The notes below the pieces were generated by a model. The model was not told the origin of the DNA. It ran no database searches and saw nothing but the letters and a program-made list of their open reading frames with translations. Shown piece after piece: positions 29,145 to 37,512 of a DNA stretch of 64,000 bases. The first letter of the stretch is position 1. Each line of letters starts with the position of its first letter. The translations under genes and the position numbers were made by a program. The stretch comes from Paenibacillus lycopersici (lineage in GTDB: Bacteria > Bacillota > Bacilli > Paenibacillales > Paenibacillaceae): positions 5,311,501 through 5,375,500 of the forward strand of contig NZ_CP048209.1 in the NCBI RefSeq assembly GCF_010119935.1. Direction: 5' to 3'.

Positions 29145-30023
29145 TTAATCTTGGGTATAGTCGGCGCCCAGCCATTGGACGCTCAGCTTGCTCAGCGTGC
29201 CGTCCGATTTGATCTCCTTCAGCGCGCCATCCACGGCGTCCGCCAGCTTCTGCCCGTCCTCGTCGTCTTTGCGGAAGACGAATTGCACGTCGGCTTCTTC
29301 GAGCGCTTCGCCCTCCGACTGCAGCTTGCCTTGCGGATCGATCAGGGATAGCGTGAAGTCGGCGCCCAGCGTCGCGTCCACGCGGCCGCTCGTCAGCTGG
29401 CTGACCGTATCGTTCGCCGCCCCGTTCGTGTAGACGATCTTGATCGCGTTATCATGCGATTTATTGTACTGCTCCAGCAGCGTCGCCTCGGCGCTCGTCG
29501 CCGTCGTCAGCACCTTCTTGCCCTTCAGGTCGTCGAGGCTGTTGAACGTATTCTTGCTGTCCTTCGGCACGATGATCTTCGTCTTCCAGTGCGCATACGC
29601 TTCTTTGTTGAACAGGTACTTCGCCGCCCTGTCCGGGTTCTGCTCCATCTCGTGCGCGACGAAATCGATCTTCTTCGTCTCCAGGCTGAGCAGCAGATTG
29701 GAGAAGTCCATCGTCTGGAACTCGAATTCATAACCGGGAAGACGCTTGTCGATTTCTTTGACCAGTTCGACGTCGAAGCCCGTCAGCTTGCCGTTCTCGT
29801 CCAGGAAGCACACTTTCGGGAACTGCGTGCCCGTGCCGACGATGATTTTCTTCACGTCCCCGGCCTTATTCCCGCCGCTTGCGTGCTGCGCGTCGTTCGC
29901 TGTCTGATTGCCGGCAGCGTTCGCGCTTGCGTTGTCCGCCTCGTTCTTCGTGCCGCAGCCCGCCGCCATAACCGTCAATGCAACCAATGCCAAGCCTGCC
30001 GTACCGGCCATTCTTTGTCTCAT
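29145..30023 (-). CDS. Amino-acid-binding lipoprotein of ABC transporter, TcyJ/TcyK-like
   Basis: The 292-residue protein has a lipoprotein signal with lipobox 'VMAAGC' (Cys at about 23), an Asn/Ala-rich linker, and a class 3 solute-binding domain: 'GTGTQFPKVCFLDENGKLTGFDVELVKEIDKRL', 'DFVAHEMEQNPDRAAKYLFNKEAY', 'GRVDATLGADFTL'. It captures a polar amino acid, by context cystine or an S-substituted cysteine, outside the membrane. It is the first gene after the LysR regulator and a 252-base regulatory gap. Confidence 0.92.
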   Translation of the reverse strand: MRQRMAGTAGLALVALTVMAAGCGTKNEADNASANAAGNQTANDAQHASGGNKAGDVKKIIVGTGTQFPKVCFLDENGKLTGFDVELVKEIDKRLPGYEFEFQTMDFSNLLLSLETKKIDFVAHEMEQNPDRAAKYLFNKEAYAHWKTKIIVPKDSKNTFNSLDDLKGKKVLTTATSAEATLLEQYNKSHDNAIKIVYTNGAANDTVSQLTSGRVDATLGADFTLSLIDPQGKLQSEGEALEEADVQFVFRKDDEDGQKLADAVDGALKEIKSDGTLSKLSVQWLGADYTQD

Positions 30024-30138
30024 AACCCCATCTACCTCCGCTGTGTGTTTATCATGTCATGCTATCCCCGCCTCGTCGGCCAAGGTCTCGTTCGGACCTC
30101 CACAGGAATGGTAGATCGCTGGCAAATGCTAATTTTAC

Positions 30139-30163
30139 AATTCCAATCGATTTAATCGGAATT
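30139..30163. promoter_or_regulatory. Inverted repeat upstream of the sulfur-salvage operon, candidate LysR operator
   Basis: AATTCC-N13-GGAATT with an inner ATCGAT/AATC symmetry lies 116 bases before the binding-lipoprotein start, in an AT-rich patch. The dyad fits the general T-N11-A style of LysR operators. A TAAAAT sequence overlaps downstream on the minus strand without a good -35, as expected for an activator-dependent promoter. Regulator binding is inferred. Confidence 0.4.
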
Positions 30164-30275
30164 AGATTGAACTTAATTTATCATCCCGCGTCTCCATCAG
30201 TCAATCCATCCATCAATAGAGATTTTCTATATGTCGATGGAGAGAACCTATCGATACGCTGGAACTCTTCCGGAG

Positions 30276-31154
30276 TTATCGAAACAGCGTTTGTCCGATC
30301 TCGAGGAGCGTGTCCGCGAACATCGCATGCTCGCTGCCGCGGGCAATCAGGTTCGTTTGCAGCGCTATGCCGTCCAGCTCCTTGAACTCGATCGGGAACA
30401 GCCGGTTCGCGCGCACCTCCTGTTCCACGCAAAGTCCCGGCAGGAAGCAGATGCCCGCACGCTCCAGCACGAGCTTCTTCGCCGACTCCGAGTTATCGAC
30501 GAAGTACTCGATGTTCGGATGGCGGTCCAGGCTGTCGAACACCCGGTGCACCCGCAGCCAGTCGAGCGAACCGCATTCGAAGAAGACGAGCGGCTCGAAG
30601 CTGATCTCCGAGATCGATACGCGTTCCTGTCTCATAAAGGGATGCCCCTCGTACACGTAAAGTTTGATCGGATCCTCGTAGAAGCTATAAGAGCTCAGCG
30701 TCGGATGCGCCACCTTGCGCACGAACGCCAGGTCGATCTCCTTGCCCAGCAGCTTGTTCACGAGATCGTCCGTCCCCGCCGTCGTCAGCTTGAAATGGAT
30801 GTCCGGATACCGCTGCTTCAGTCTCGGCAGCAGGCTCGGGATCAGATAGTTCGAGACGGATACGGTCGCGCCGATCCGCAGCTCGTGCGGAAGCGTCTTG
30901 CGCTGCTGCATCTGCTGCTTGCCTTTCTGAAACGTCTGCATGATCTGCTGGGCGTAGGGCAGAAACTGTTTCCCCTTGTCCGTCAGCGCGATCTGCTTGC
31001 CGAGCCGGTCGAACAGCTTGCAGTCCAGCTCCCGTTCCAGCGTCTGAATGCGGGCCGTGACCGAAGGCTGCGAGAGGAACAGCACCTCGGCCGCTTTGTT
31101 GAAGCTCCCGTAGTGATTCACGTATACGAACGCCTCGATGTTCTCAATGTTCAT
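30276..31154 (-). CDS. LysR-family regulator, YtlI-like
   Basis: The 292-residue protein has an N-terminal winged helix ('NIEAFVYVNHYGSFNKAAEVLFLSQPSVTARIQTLERELDCKLFDRLGKQIALTDKG', residues 4-60) and a periplasmic-binding-like effector domain from about 90. It lies immediately upstream of, and in the same direction as, the ABC transporter/monooxygenase operon. This mirrors B. subtilis YtlI, which activates the ytmI operon under sulfur limitation. Homology to LysR is clear; the YtlI role is inferred from context. Confidence 0.88.
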   Translation of the reverse strand: MNIENIEAFVYVNHYGSFNKAAEVLFLSQPSVTARIQTLERELDCKLFDRLGKQIALTDKGKQFLPYAQQIMQTFQKGKQQMQQRKTLPHELRIGATVSVSNYLIPSLLPRLKQRYPDIHFKLTTAGTDDLVNKLLGKEIDLAFVRKVAHPTLSSYSFYEDPIKLYVYEGHPFMRQERVSISEISFEPLVFFECGSLDWLRVHRVFDSLDRHPNIEYFVDNSESAKKLVLERAGICFLPGLCVEQEVRANRLFPIEFKELDGIALQTNLIARGSEHAMFADTLLEIGQTLFR

Positions 31155-31424
31155 GCCCGGGCTCGCTCCTTTAATATATATTATTCATATGAGTTAACTA
31201 GGAATTATTCGTATTCTAAAGCAATCCCGCCCGGATCGTCAAATCAAATCCGCCCGAGGGGGCCCAAGATCTTCCCTGCATTGCCGCGTATTGCTGCAGA
31301 CAGAAATTTTCTATCGAAGTATTGAATTTGTTTATAACCCATTCATAGAGCCGGAATCGCAGGTTATAGTATACTTAGAAGCATCCGCCGTAGAACGGCT
31401 TCGGCGCTGAAGGAGGAACCATCG

Positions 31425-31949
31425 ATGGAATTGACGATTCGGGATGCGACGGCAGCGGACCGCGACGCGGTGCTGCAAGTCACCCTTGACGCTTATACGC
31501 AATATTCGGAGGCGCTGCCTGCGGACAGATGGGGGCCATATCGCAGCTCCATACTCGCCTCGTTCGATAAAGAAGGACCGATCGCCAAGATCGCGGCGAT
31601 CGAAGACGGGCGGATCGTCGGCTCCGTGCAGCTGTTTATCGGTTCGGATGCCGCCTACGGCGCGCCGGAGCTCGGCATCGCCGGCCCGATTATCCGCTAT
31701 CTCGCCGTGCCTCCCGAGCACCGCGGCAAAGGCATCGCGACGGCATTGATCCGCGAAGCCGTATCCCGCTCCGTCTCGCTCGGCGCCGAATGGCTGCACC
31801 TGCACACGTCGGATATGATGGCCTCCGCCGTCGGCTTGTACGAACGCCTCGGCTTCGAACGCGCCGTCGATGCCGATATCATGAACGGCGAAACGCTGGT
31901 CAAATGCTACCGGCTCGATCTGAAAGCCGCTGCGGCCCCGTTGTCTTAA
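31425..31949 (+). CDS. GNAT-family N-acetyltransferase
   Basis: The 174-residue protein has the acetyl-CoA-binding motif A 'YLAVPPEHRGKGIATALIREA' (about 88-108) and the C-terminal 'AVGLYERLGFERAVD'. AAGGAGGAA precedes ATG 31425. It is divergent from the LysR gene by 270 bases. The B. subtilis salvage pathway needs an N-acetyltransferase (SnaB/YtmI) that is absent from the minus-strand operon here, so this gene is a candidate, though a general GNAT role is equally possible. A long perfect hairpin ends the gene. Confidence 0.85.
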   Translation: MELTIRDATAADRDAVLQVTLDAYTQYSEALPADRWGPYRSSILASFDKEGPIAKIAAIEDGRIVGSVQLFIGSDAAYGAPELGIAGPIIRYLAVPPEHRGKGIATALIREAVSRSVSLGAEWLHLHTSDMMASAVGLYERLGFERAVDADIMNGETLVKCYRLDLKAAAAPLS

Positions 31950-32032
31950 CCGGCGGGATCGTCGTGGCTGACGCGGCCGGCGGGGCGCGGGCAGCCAAGT
32001 GCGGACGGGATAAGCAGGTCTCGTATAATCGG

Positions 32033-32070
32033 AACAGGGTCGGCCGACATCATTGTCGGCCGACCCTGTT
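32033..32070. terminator. Long perfect hairpin between convergent genes
   Basis: AACAGGGTCGGCCGACA and its exact complement form a 17-bp stem around TCAT. It lies between the GNAT and EcsB-like genes, which converge. There is no U-tract on either side, so it may act bidirectionally with reduced efficiency. Confidence 0.6.
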
Positions 32071-32113
32071 CATGATTGTCGCAGTAGGCGCGGGCGGATC
32101 ATGCCTGCGCCGT

Positions 32114-33358
32114 TCAATCGTCATCCGGATCGAACCTCAGTTTCTTCCGCACCCGCGACGGCCGCAGCGTCAGTACGTACAGGATGGACAGGACGAGCGA
32201 CGCGAGCGCGGGCACGAGTTCGCCGTGCCCCGGCAGCAGAATGCCGTGCGGCAGCCAGATCAGCGACGCGCAGACGAGCGACGCGATGCGGTCGACCCGC
32301 AGCACGGCGTCATGCCGCGTCTGCTCCGGCAGCGGATAGACGAGCCGCCAGACGGAATGCCTGTGCGACTGCGCGAGCGAGCCGAGCTGGATGCCGCTCA
32401 GCCAGACGAACAGCAGGCAGACGCCCGCCGAGCCCCAGCCCTGCCACAGGCCCGCGTACGCGGACAGCAAGCCGGACACGATACCGAGCGCCGTGAGCCG
32501 GATAACGATGCCGCCGAGCTCCGTCCGAACGAGCGTATGCGCGTATAAGTACGTGAAGGCATGGCTTCTGCCATAAGGAACAAGCTTCGCCAGCCACGAC
32601 ATGTACGTCCTGGACCGAACGGCCGCGGACTCCGTCGGCACGTCGGCGAAGGCGCTGAAGAACGTCGTATAGCGCCGGCGCGTCACTTGCTCCTCCGCGA
32701 TGAGCGTCATCCAGGGCAGCGGGTAGCGCGACAGCCGCGCGTACAACAGGCCGAAGAGCCCGCCGACGACGACGAGGTACAGCAGCGTCTTCCACAGCTC
32801 CGCCTGCAGCAAGGCGCCGGCGCCGACGGCCGTCGAGGCCCAGCGCAGCACCCGGATGGCGCGCCTGCCGATCCGATCGACCAGCTGCCGCTCGCGCCAC
32901 GCCGCGGCCATGTTCATCAGCTTCAATAGCAGCGCGAAAATCACGATCAGGATGACGGGCGTCGTCGCCGGCCCAGCCGCATACAGCGGCAGATAGACCG
33001 CGCAGACGAGCAGCGCCGCGGCGGCGCCGGCGAAGCCGTTATAGCGGAACGAGCGCCGGATATAGGCGGGCATCTCCGCTTCGCGCGGCACGAGGAAGAC
33101 GATATCCGCCTCGCGCAGCCAAGTGCGCAGCGGGCTCCAGCAGAGAATCGGCGTCATTACGACGACGCCGACCACCGTGAACGGGAAATTCGCCGGGATG
33201 TCCCGCAGCAGCATGCCGTATCCGGCAAGTCCGGCGAGCAGCAGCATGATCGTGACCCCCGGCAGTCCGCTCTGGGTCATATCGCGCAGGTAAGGAGTGG
33301 CTCCGCGCCAGAAATCCCCGGCTCGCTTGCGCCACAGCGCGCTAACGGACCGGTCCAT
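32114..33358 (-). CDS. EcsB-like ABC transporter permease
   Basis: The 414-residue polytopic membrane protein has about eight to ten hydrophobic segments and the EcsB-type arrangement 'RDMTQSGLPGVTIMLLLAGLAGYG... ADIVFLVPREAEMPAYIRRSF'. ATG 33358 overlaps the EcsA-like gene by 17 bases; the longer frame lies entirely inside that gene and is rejected. In B. subtilis EcsAB affects secretion, competence and intramembrane proteolysis. The third gene ecsC is not present here. Confidence 0.85.
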   Translation of the reverse strand: MDRSVSALWRKRAGDFWRGATPYLRDMTQSGLPGVTIMLLLAGLAGYGMLLRDIPANFPFTVVGVVVMTPILCWSPLRTWLREADIVFLVPREAEMPAYIRRSFRYNGFAGAAAALLVCAVYLPLYAAGPATTPVILIVIFALLLKLMNMAAAWRERQLVDRIGRRAIRVLRWASTAVGAGALLQAELWKTLLYLVVVGGLFGLLYARLSRYPLPWMTLIAEEQVTRRRYTTFFSAFADVPTESAAVRSRTYMSWLAKLVPYGRSHAFTYLYAHTLVRTELGGIVIRLTALGIVSGLLSAYAGLWQGWGSAGVCLLFVWLSGIQLGSLAQSHRHSVWRLVYPLPEQTRHDAVLRVDRIASLVCASLIWLPHGILLPGHGELVPALASLVLSILYVLTLRPSRVRKKLRFDPDDD

Positions 33359-34124
33359 TTGCGCCTCCGCCTGCGCCTTCGCCCGCCACCAGGCGGTAGA
33401 AGGCTTCTTCCAGCGATCCGGCGCCGGCATTCCGCGCCATGCCGGCCGTCTCGCACACATCGGCCAGCGTCCCCTGCGCGACGATGACGCCTTGATGCAG
33501 CACGATGAATCGGCTGCAGTACGATTCCACCGTGGACAGAATATGCGAGCTCATGAACACCGACGAGCCTTCCTTCGTCACCTCGACGAGCTTATCGAGG
33601 AGCGAGCGGATGCCGAGCGGGTCCAAGCCCAGGAACGGCTCGTCGATGACATACAGCGATGGCCGCGCAAGCAGCGCGTTCATGATCATCATCTTCTGCC
33701 GCATCCCTTTCGACAGATGCGAGGCGAACGCCCCCCGCTTCGGCGTCATGTAGAACTCGTCCAGCAGGCTCCCGGTCCGCGTCCCGTAGCTCGCTTCCTC
33801 GACGCCGTAGGCCATGCCCGTCAAGCGCAAATGCTCCTCCACCGTCAGTTCGTCGAAGAGCAGCGGCGACTCCGGCACGTAGGCCAGCGCCTGGCGGTAT
33901 TGCTCCGGCTGTTCCGCCAGCGTATGCCCGCCGATGCGGATCTCGCCCGCATGCGCTTGCATCAGGCCGAGGATATGCTTGATCGCGGTGCTTTTGCCGG
34001 CGCCGTTCAACCCGATCAGCCCGACCATTTCGCCAGCCGCGACCTCGAAGTTCAAATCGTGCAGCACCGGCCTGCGGGGACTGTAGCCCCCCGTCAGCCC
34101 TTTGACTTCCAATACTGGTTTCAT
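33342..34124 (-). CDS. EcsA-like ABC transporter ATPase
   Basis: The 260-residue ATPase carries Walker A 'GLNGAGKST', signature 'LSKGMRQK', Walker B 'LYVIDEPFLGLD' and 'MSSHIL' switch region. The signature and 'FLGLD' fit exporter-type ATPases such as EcsA. The start ATG 34124 follows GAGGTGATTGCA, and the C-terminus is Gly/Ala-rich. It is translationally coupled to the EcsB-like permease. Confidence 0.9.
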   Translation of the reverse strand: MKPVLEVKGLTGGYSPRRPVLHDLNFEVAAGEMVGLIGLNGAGKSTAIKHILGLMQAHAGEIRIGGHTLAEQPEQYRQALAYVPESPLLFDELTVEEHLRLTGMAYGVEEASYGTRTGSLLDEFYMTPKRGAFASHLSKGMRQKMMIMNALLARPSLYVIDEPFLGLDPLGIRSLLDKLVEVTKEGSSVFMSSHILSTVESYCSRFIVLHQGVIVAQGTLADVCETAGMARNAGAGSLEEAFYRLVAGEGAGGGANGPVR

Positions 34125-34216
34125 TGCAATCACCTCTTTGTCTCTACCTTGAATACTACCAAATTTACGAAGAAATGAAAAACCGGCCGAACCGCCGCAT
34201 TGCATAAGAACACGGC

Positions 34217-34262
34217 AAAAGAACCTTCGCGTCCGCCGGAAAGACGGAAATGAAGGTTCTTC
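34217..34262 (-). terminator. Terminator of the SLH-domain gene
   Basis: AAGAACCTTC and GAAGGTTCTT close an imperfect internal stem, and TTTTG follows on the minus strand. It separates the SLH gene from the ecs-like pair. Confidence 0.8.
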
Positions 34263-34326
34263 GTGAGGCGAAGCCGCGTGCGCGATTGATGACGCCCGGC
34301 TTCCTTATAAAGAGATTTATGCTATG

Positions 34327-35583
34327 TTAACCGACTTTAATGGAAGTGACGAGGCCGTTCGTGACCGTCAGCTCAAGCGCTTTTCCGACTTCGAGCAGCG
34401 CCGTATCGGGAACGATCGTTACGTTGGGCGATACCACGTACGATACTTTTTCCGCGGTGCCGTCCGCTTTGTACTTCGTCAGCGTAATCGTCGTTATTTT
34501 GCCCTGCGCGTTCACCGTGGAGGAATCGAATTTGCCGCTTTCCGTCGTTACGACTTGCACGGGAGCCATCTTCGTCACTTCGATGAAGACGACTTTGTTC
34601 TGGTACGTGCGCACGAGCACTTCGTCGCCGGCTTTCAGATCGGCCACGTTCGCCTTCACGTTGTTGCGGAAAATGAACACGCTCGGATCGAGCGCCAGCG
34701 CGACTTCGGACTTGTCCGCTTTCACGACGGTGATCGCTCCTGCCGAAGCGGAAACCTTCAGCGTGCCCGTAATCGCGGCCGCGTCGTGATTGTCCGGGAG
34801 CTGCTCGTCCGTGCGGTCAAGCAGCGCAGCCAATTCGGCGCGCGTTACCGGCTGGTTCGGACGGAACGTGTTGTTCTCGTAGCCGGTGATGAGGTTCTTC
34901 TCGAGCGCGACTTCGACATAGCCGACGGAGCCGGCCGGGATGCTCTTCGCGTCCTTGAACGTAAGCTGGGAGTTGACCTTCGCTTTCGCTTCGGCTTCCA
35001 GGCCGAGCGCTTTCACGAGCAGCGTCGCCGCGAACAGGCGCGTTGCCGGCTTGTCCGGCTGGATCGCGTCGTCCGTTTCGGAGAACAGGTCCTTCTCCAG
35101 GGCGACAGCGACGTAACCGACCGCCCAAGGATATTTCTTCGTCAGCTGATCCGCATCCTTGAAGTTCAGCTTCGTGCTCATCTCCGCCTGCGATTCCGCT
35201 TGATCCTTCAAGCCCATCAGGCGAACGGCCGCGACGATCGATTCGATACGCGTAATTTGCTGCTGCGGCTTGAACGTGCCGTCCTCGTAGCCGTTGAATA
35301 CGCCTTTGGAAGCCAGACGAATGATATATTCCATCGCCCACTTAAGGTCCTGCTCGTCCTTGAAGTGGAGGTTGATCCCGGAATTGCCGTTGTTCTTGCC
35401 CTTGTTGTTGTTATTGTTGTTGTTATTGTTGTTGTTCTTATTGTTTTCTTGCTTGCTGTTATGGTTATCGCGCTCGTTGTGTCCATTTCCTTTGCCGTCG
35501 GCAAATGCGCTTCCTGCGCCTCCTGCCAAGGTCAGTAACGCCATCGATGTGACTGCAGCTTTTTTCAACATGCCTTTTTTCAT
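34327..35583 (-). CDS. SLH-domain surface protein with poly-asparagine linker
   Basis: The 418-residue protein has a Sec signal (to about residue 28), a low-complexity linker with eleven consecutive Asn, and three SLH-type repeats ('YIIRLASKGVFNGYEDGTFKPQQQITRIE', 'VAVALEKDLFSETDDAIQPDKPATRLF', 'VEVALEKNLITGYENNTFRPNQPVTRAEL') at about 75-260. SLH domains bind pyruvylated secondary cell-wall polymer. Residues 270-418 form beta-rich repeats of unknown function. A terminator lies downstream. The Asn run lies in an AAC/AAT codon tract near 35400-35440, prone to replication slippage. Confidence 0.9.
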   Translation of the reverse strand: MKKGMLKKAAVTSMALLTLAGGAGSAFADGKGNGHNERDNHNSKQENNKNNNNNNNNNNNKGKNNGNSGINLHFKDEQDLKWAMEYIIRLASKGVFNGYEDGTFKPQQQITRIESIVAAVRLMGLKDQAESQAEMSTKLNFKDADQLTKKYPWAVGYVAVALEKDLFSETDDAIQPDKPATRLFAATLLVKALGLEAEAKAKVNSQLTFKDAKSIPAGSVGYVEVALEKNLITGYENNTFRPNQPVTRAELAALLDRTDEQLPDNHDAAAITGTLKVSASAGAITVVKADKSEVALALDPSVFIFRNNVKANVADLKAGDEVLVRTYQNKVVFIEVTKMAPVQVVTTESGKFDSSTVNAQGKITTITLTKYKADGTAEKVSYVVSPNVTIVPDTALLEVGKALELTVTNGLVTSIKVG

Positions 35584-35993
35584 GGTGATGCCACTCTCCT
35601 CGCGATGCGGTCCAGGCCGCGTTATTAACGTTCGCTCATACCGTTCGGGAGCTAGAGATCGCTTTCAGGGGGTACGGAGAGAAATTATTGTCAGCGAAAC
35701 GCGGCCGGTGTCGTTTCCGGGAGTGCCGGGCAAACGAGCGCGGATCTTGTGTTTACCTGCTCAACGGCAAGCGCGGCATCGCGAAAAAGACAAAAAAACC
35801 GGAAGGCATTCACAATGCCATTCCGGTTGTTGTTCGCGTATTTCGCGCGTACGGATGCTATTCGAATACGGTTGCGAATTCGCAACGGTTCGCATCCAAT
35901 TTTGCGCCGCAAAACTGTTGGATCGCATTTCGCATACGATTGCGAATCGTCAGCGATCGCATTTCGCGGGCGGACGCGCGATTCCCGCCGCGT
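35584..35993. other. Intergenic region between SLH and helicase genes, rich in small palindromes
   Basis: No convincing gene lies in these 410 bases. The helicase terminator occupies 35792-35829. On the helicase side, 35858-35985 is dense in short palindromes: TTGCGAATTCGCAA at 35872, TTTTGCGnCGCAAAA at 35900, ACGATTGCGAATCGT at 35936 and GCGATCGC at 35953. Confidence 0.6.
35792..35829 (-). terminator. Terminator of the second DEAD-box helicase gene
   Basis: AACCGGAATGGCATT pairs with AATGCCTTCCGGTT and is followed by TTTTTTTG on the minus strand. It lies 165 bases past the helicase stop, leaving a palindromic 3' untranslated region. Confidence 0.85.
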
Positions 35994-37496
35994 TTAAGCT
36001 TGCGGCCCGCCGCCGTCCTGCTTCGCTTTGAGCCACTTCGGCGCGCCCTTGTTCTTGCGCTCCCGCTCCAGCTCCTTCTTGGATTTCGCGGGCTTGGCCG
36101 GCTTCGGATCGGGCTTGCGCGGCGCTCCGGCCGGCTTGCCGCCCATGCCGGACGGAGCGCCGGGAGCACGGCCCGGCGCGGCCGATGCCTGCGGCCCGCC
36201 GGCAATCGCCGCGCGGCGCGCTGCAGGCGCATTCGCCGAATCGCCGGCTCGAGCAGGCGCTCTGCGCGCCGCGGCGAATCCGCCGCCCGTCGCAGCGGCT
36301 TCCGCGCCAGGTCGGCGCGGCGAGCCGCCGCCGCGGCCAGGCGCAAGCTCCCGCTGCCGGCGTTCCTCGTCCGGCGACCACAATTCCCCCTTGTACATCG
36401 TCCGCTCCTGCAGATCGATGCCGAGCTGCTTGCGGAACTTGTCCATGATGAACTGCTGGTTCCGCGTCACGATGGACACGACCGTGCCGGACTTGCCCAT
36501 CCGTCCCGTCCGGCCGGAGCGGTGCACGTAATGATCGGCATCCGATGCCGGATCGAGATGAACGACGAGCGGCAAATCCGCGATGTCGAGCCCTCGGGCC
36601 GCAACGTCCGTCGCGATCAGCACCTGCAGCCGCCCTTCCCTGAACCGGGCCAGCGTCGCCGCTCTCCGCTGCTTGTCGGCATCGCCGTACAGCGTCTCCA
36701 CGGAGAAGCCCTCGTACTTCAGCTTCGCCTCGTAGTTGGCGATCTCGTCCGTATCGTTGACGAACAGCAGCGCAGACGCCGGCTTCAGCAAATAAAGCAG
36801 CCTTCTCGCGGTATCCGCTTTATCCCGCTTGTCGCAAACGAGGTAATAATGGGCGACGTAGCCGCCCGTCTGCCGGTCGATATTCACCTGCCGCGGTTCC
36901 CGCATCCAGCGCTCCTCGACGTCGACCATCTCCCGCGGCCGCGTCGCCGAGAAGAACGCGATCTGCCGGTCGCGCAGCATGCCGCGCAGCAGCGTTTCCA
37001 CCTCGACCGTCGAACCGAGGTTGAACACTTGATCCGCCTCATCGATAATGACGAACCGGATGCCGTGCAGCTTCAGTTTGCCTGCCTTCAACAGCTCGTG
37101 AATCCGTCCCGGCGTGCCGACGACGATATGCGGATGCTCCCGCAGCTTCTCCACTTGGCGCTGCATGGACGCACCGCCGATCAGCTGCTGCGTCCGCACG
37201 CCGATCGCTTCGCCGTACGTCTCCGCCACGCGAAAAATTTGCATCGCCAGCTCCTGCGTCGGCGCAAGCACCATGACCTGCACGACGCTGCTGGCAGAAT
37301 CGACCCGCTGAAGGGCCGGCAGCATATAGGCCAGCGTCTTGCCGGAGCCGGTCTGCGATTTGGCGGAAATATCATGCCCCGCCAGCAGCAGCGGAATCGT
37401 CTCCGCCTGCACCGGCGTCGGCTCTTCGATTTTGTTGTTGCGCAACGCTTCGATCAGCTGCGGCTGCAGCTGCAACGTTTCCCAAGACACATGCAT
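35994..37496 (-). CDS. DEAD-box RNA helicase, YfmL/CshB-like
   Basis: The 500-residue helicase shows 'EPTPVQAETIP', Walker A 'SQTGSGKT', 'PTQELAMQI', 'GTPGRIHEL', 'IIDEADQVF', 'SAT', 'ATDVAARGLD' and 'HRSGRTGRMG'. The conserved core ends near residue 350. The last 110 residues are Ala/Gly/Pro/Arg-rich and basic ('ERERKNKGAPKWLKAKQD'), likely RNA-binding. A TTG three bases upstream of ATG 37496 is also possible. The gene starts only 17 bases after the preceding SDR gene and is probably co-transcribed. Confidence 0.92.
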   Translation of the reverse strand: MHVSWETLQLQPQLIEALRNNKIEEPTPVQAETIPLLLAGHDISAKSQTGSGKTLAYMLPALQRVDSASSVVQVMVLAPTQELAMQIFRVAETYGEAIGVRTQQLIGGASMQRQVEKLREHPHIVVGTPGRIHELLKAGKLKLHGIRFVIIDEADQVFNLGSTVEVETLLRGMLRDRQIAFFSATRPREMVDVEERWMREPRQVNIDRQTGGYVAHYYLVCDKRDKADTARRLLYLLKPASALLFVNDTDEIANYEAKLKYEGFSVETLYGDADKQRRAATLARFREGRLQVLIATDVAARGLDIADLPLVVHLDPASDADHYVHRSGRTGRMGKSGTVVSIVTRNQQFIMDKFRKQLGIDLQERTMYKGELWSPDEERRQRELAPGRGGGSPRRPGAEAAATGGGFAAARRAPARAGDSANAPAARRAAIAGGPQASAAPGRAPGAPSGMGGKPAGAPRKPDPKPAKPAKSKKELERERKNKGAPKWLKAKQDGGGPQA

Positions 37497-37512
37497 CAAA
37501 CTCCTCTTATAC

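Noticed and set aside
30024-30275. SAM (S-box) riboswitch or T-box before the sulfur operon
   Set aside because: None of the conserved core motifs of either class is present in the gap on the minus strand.
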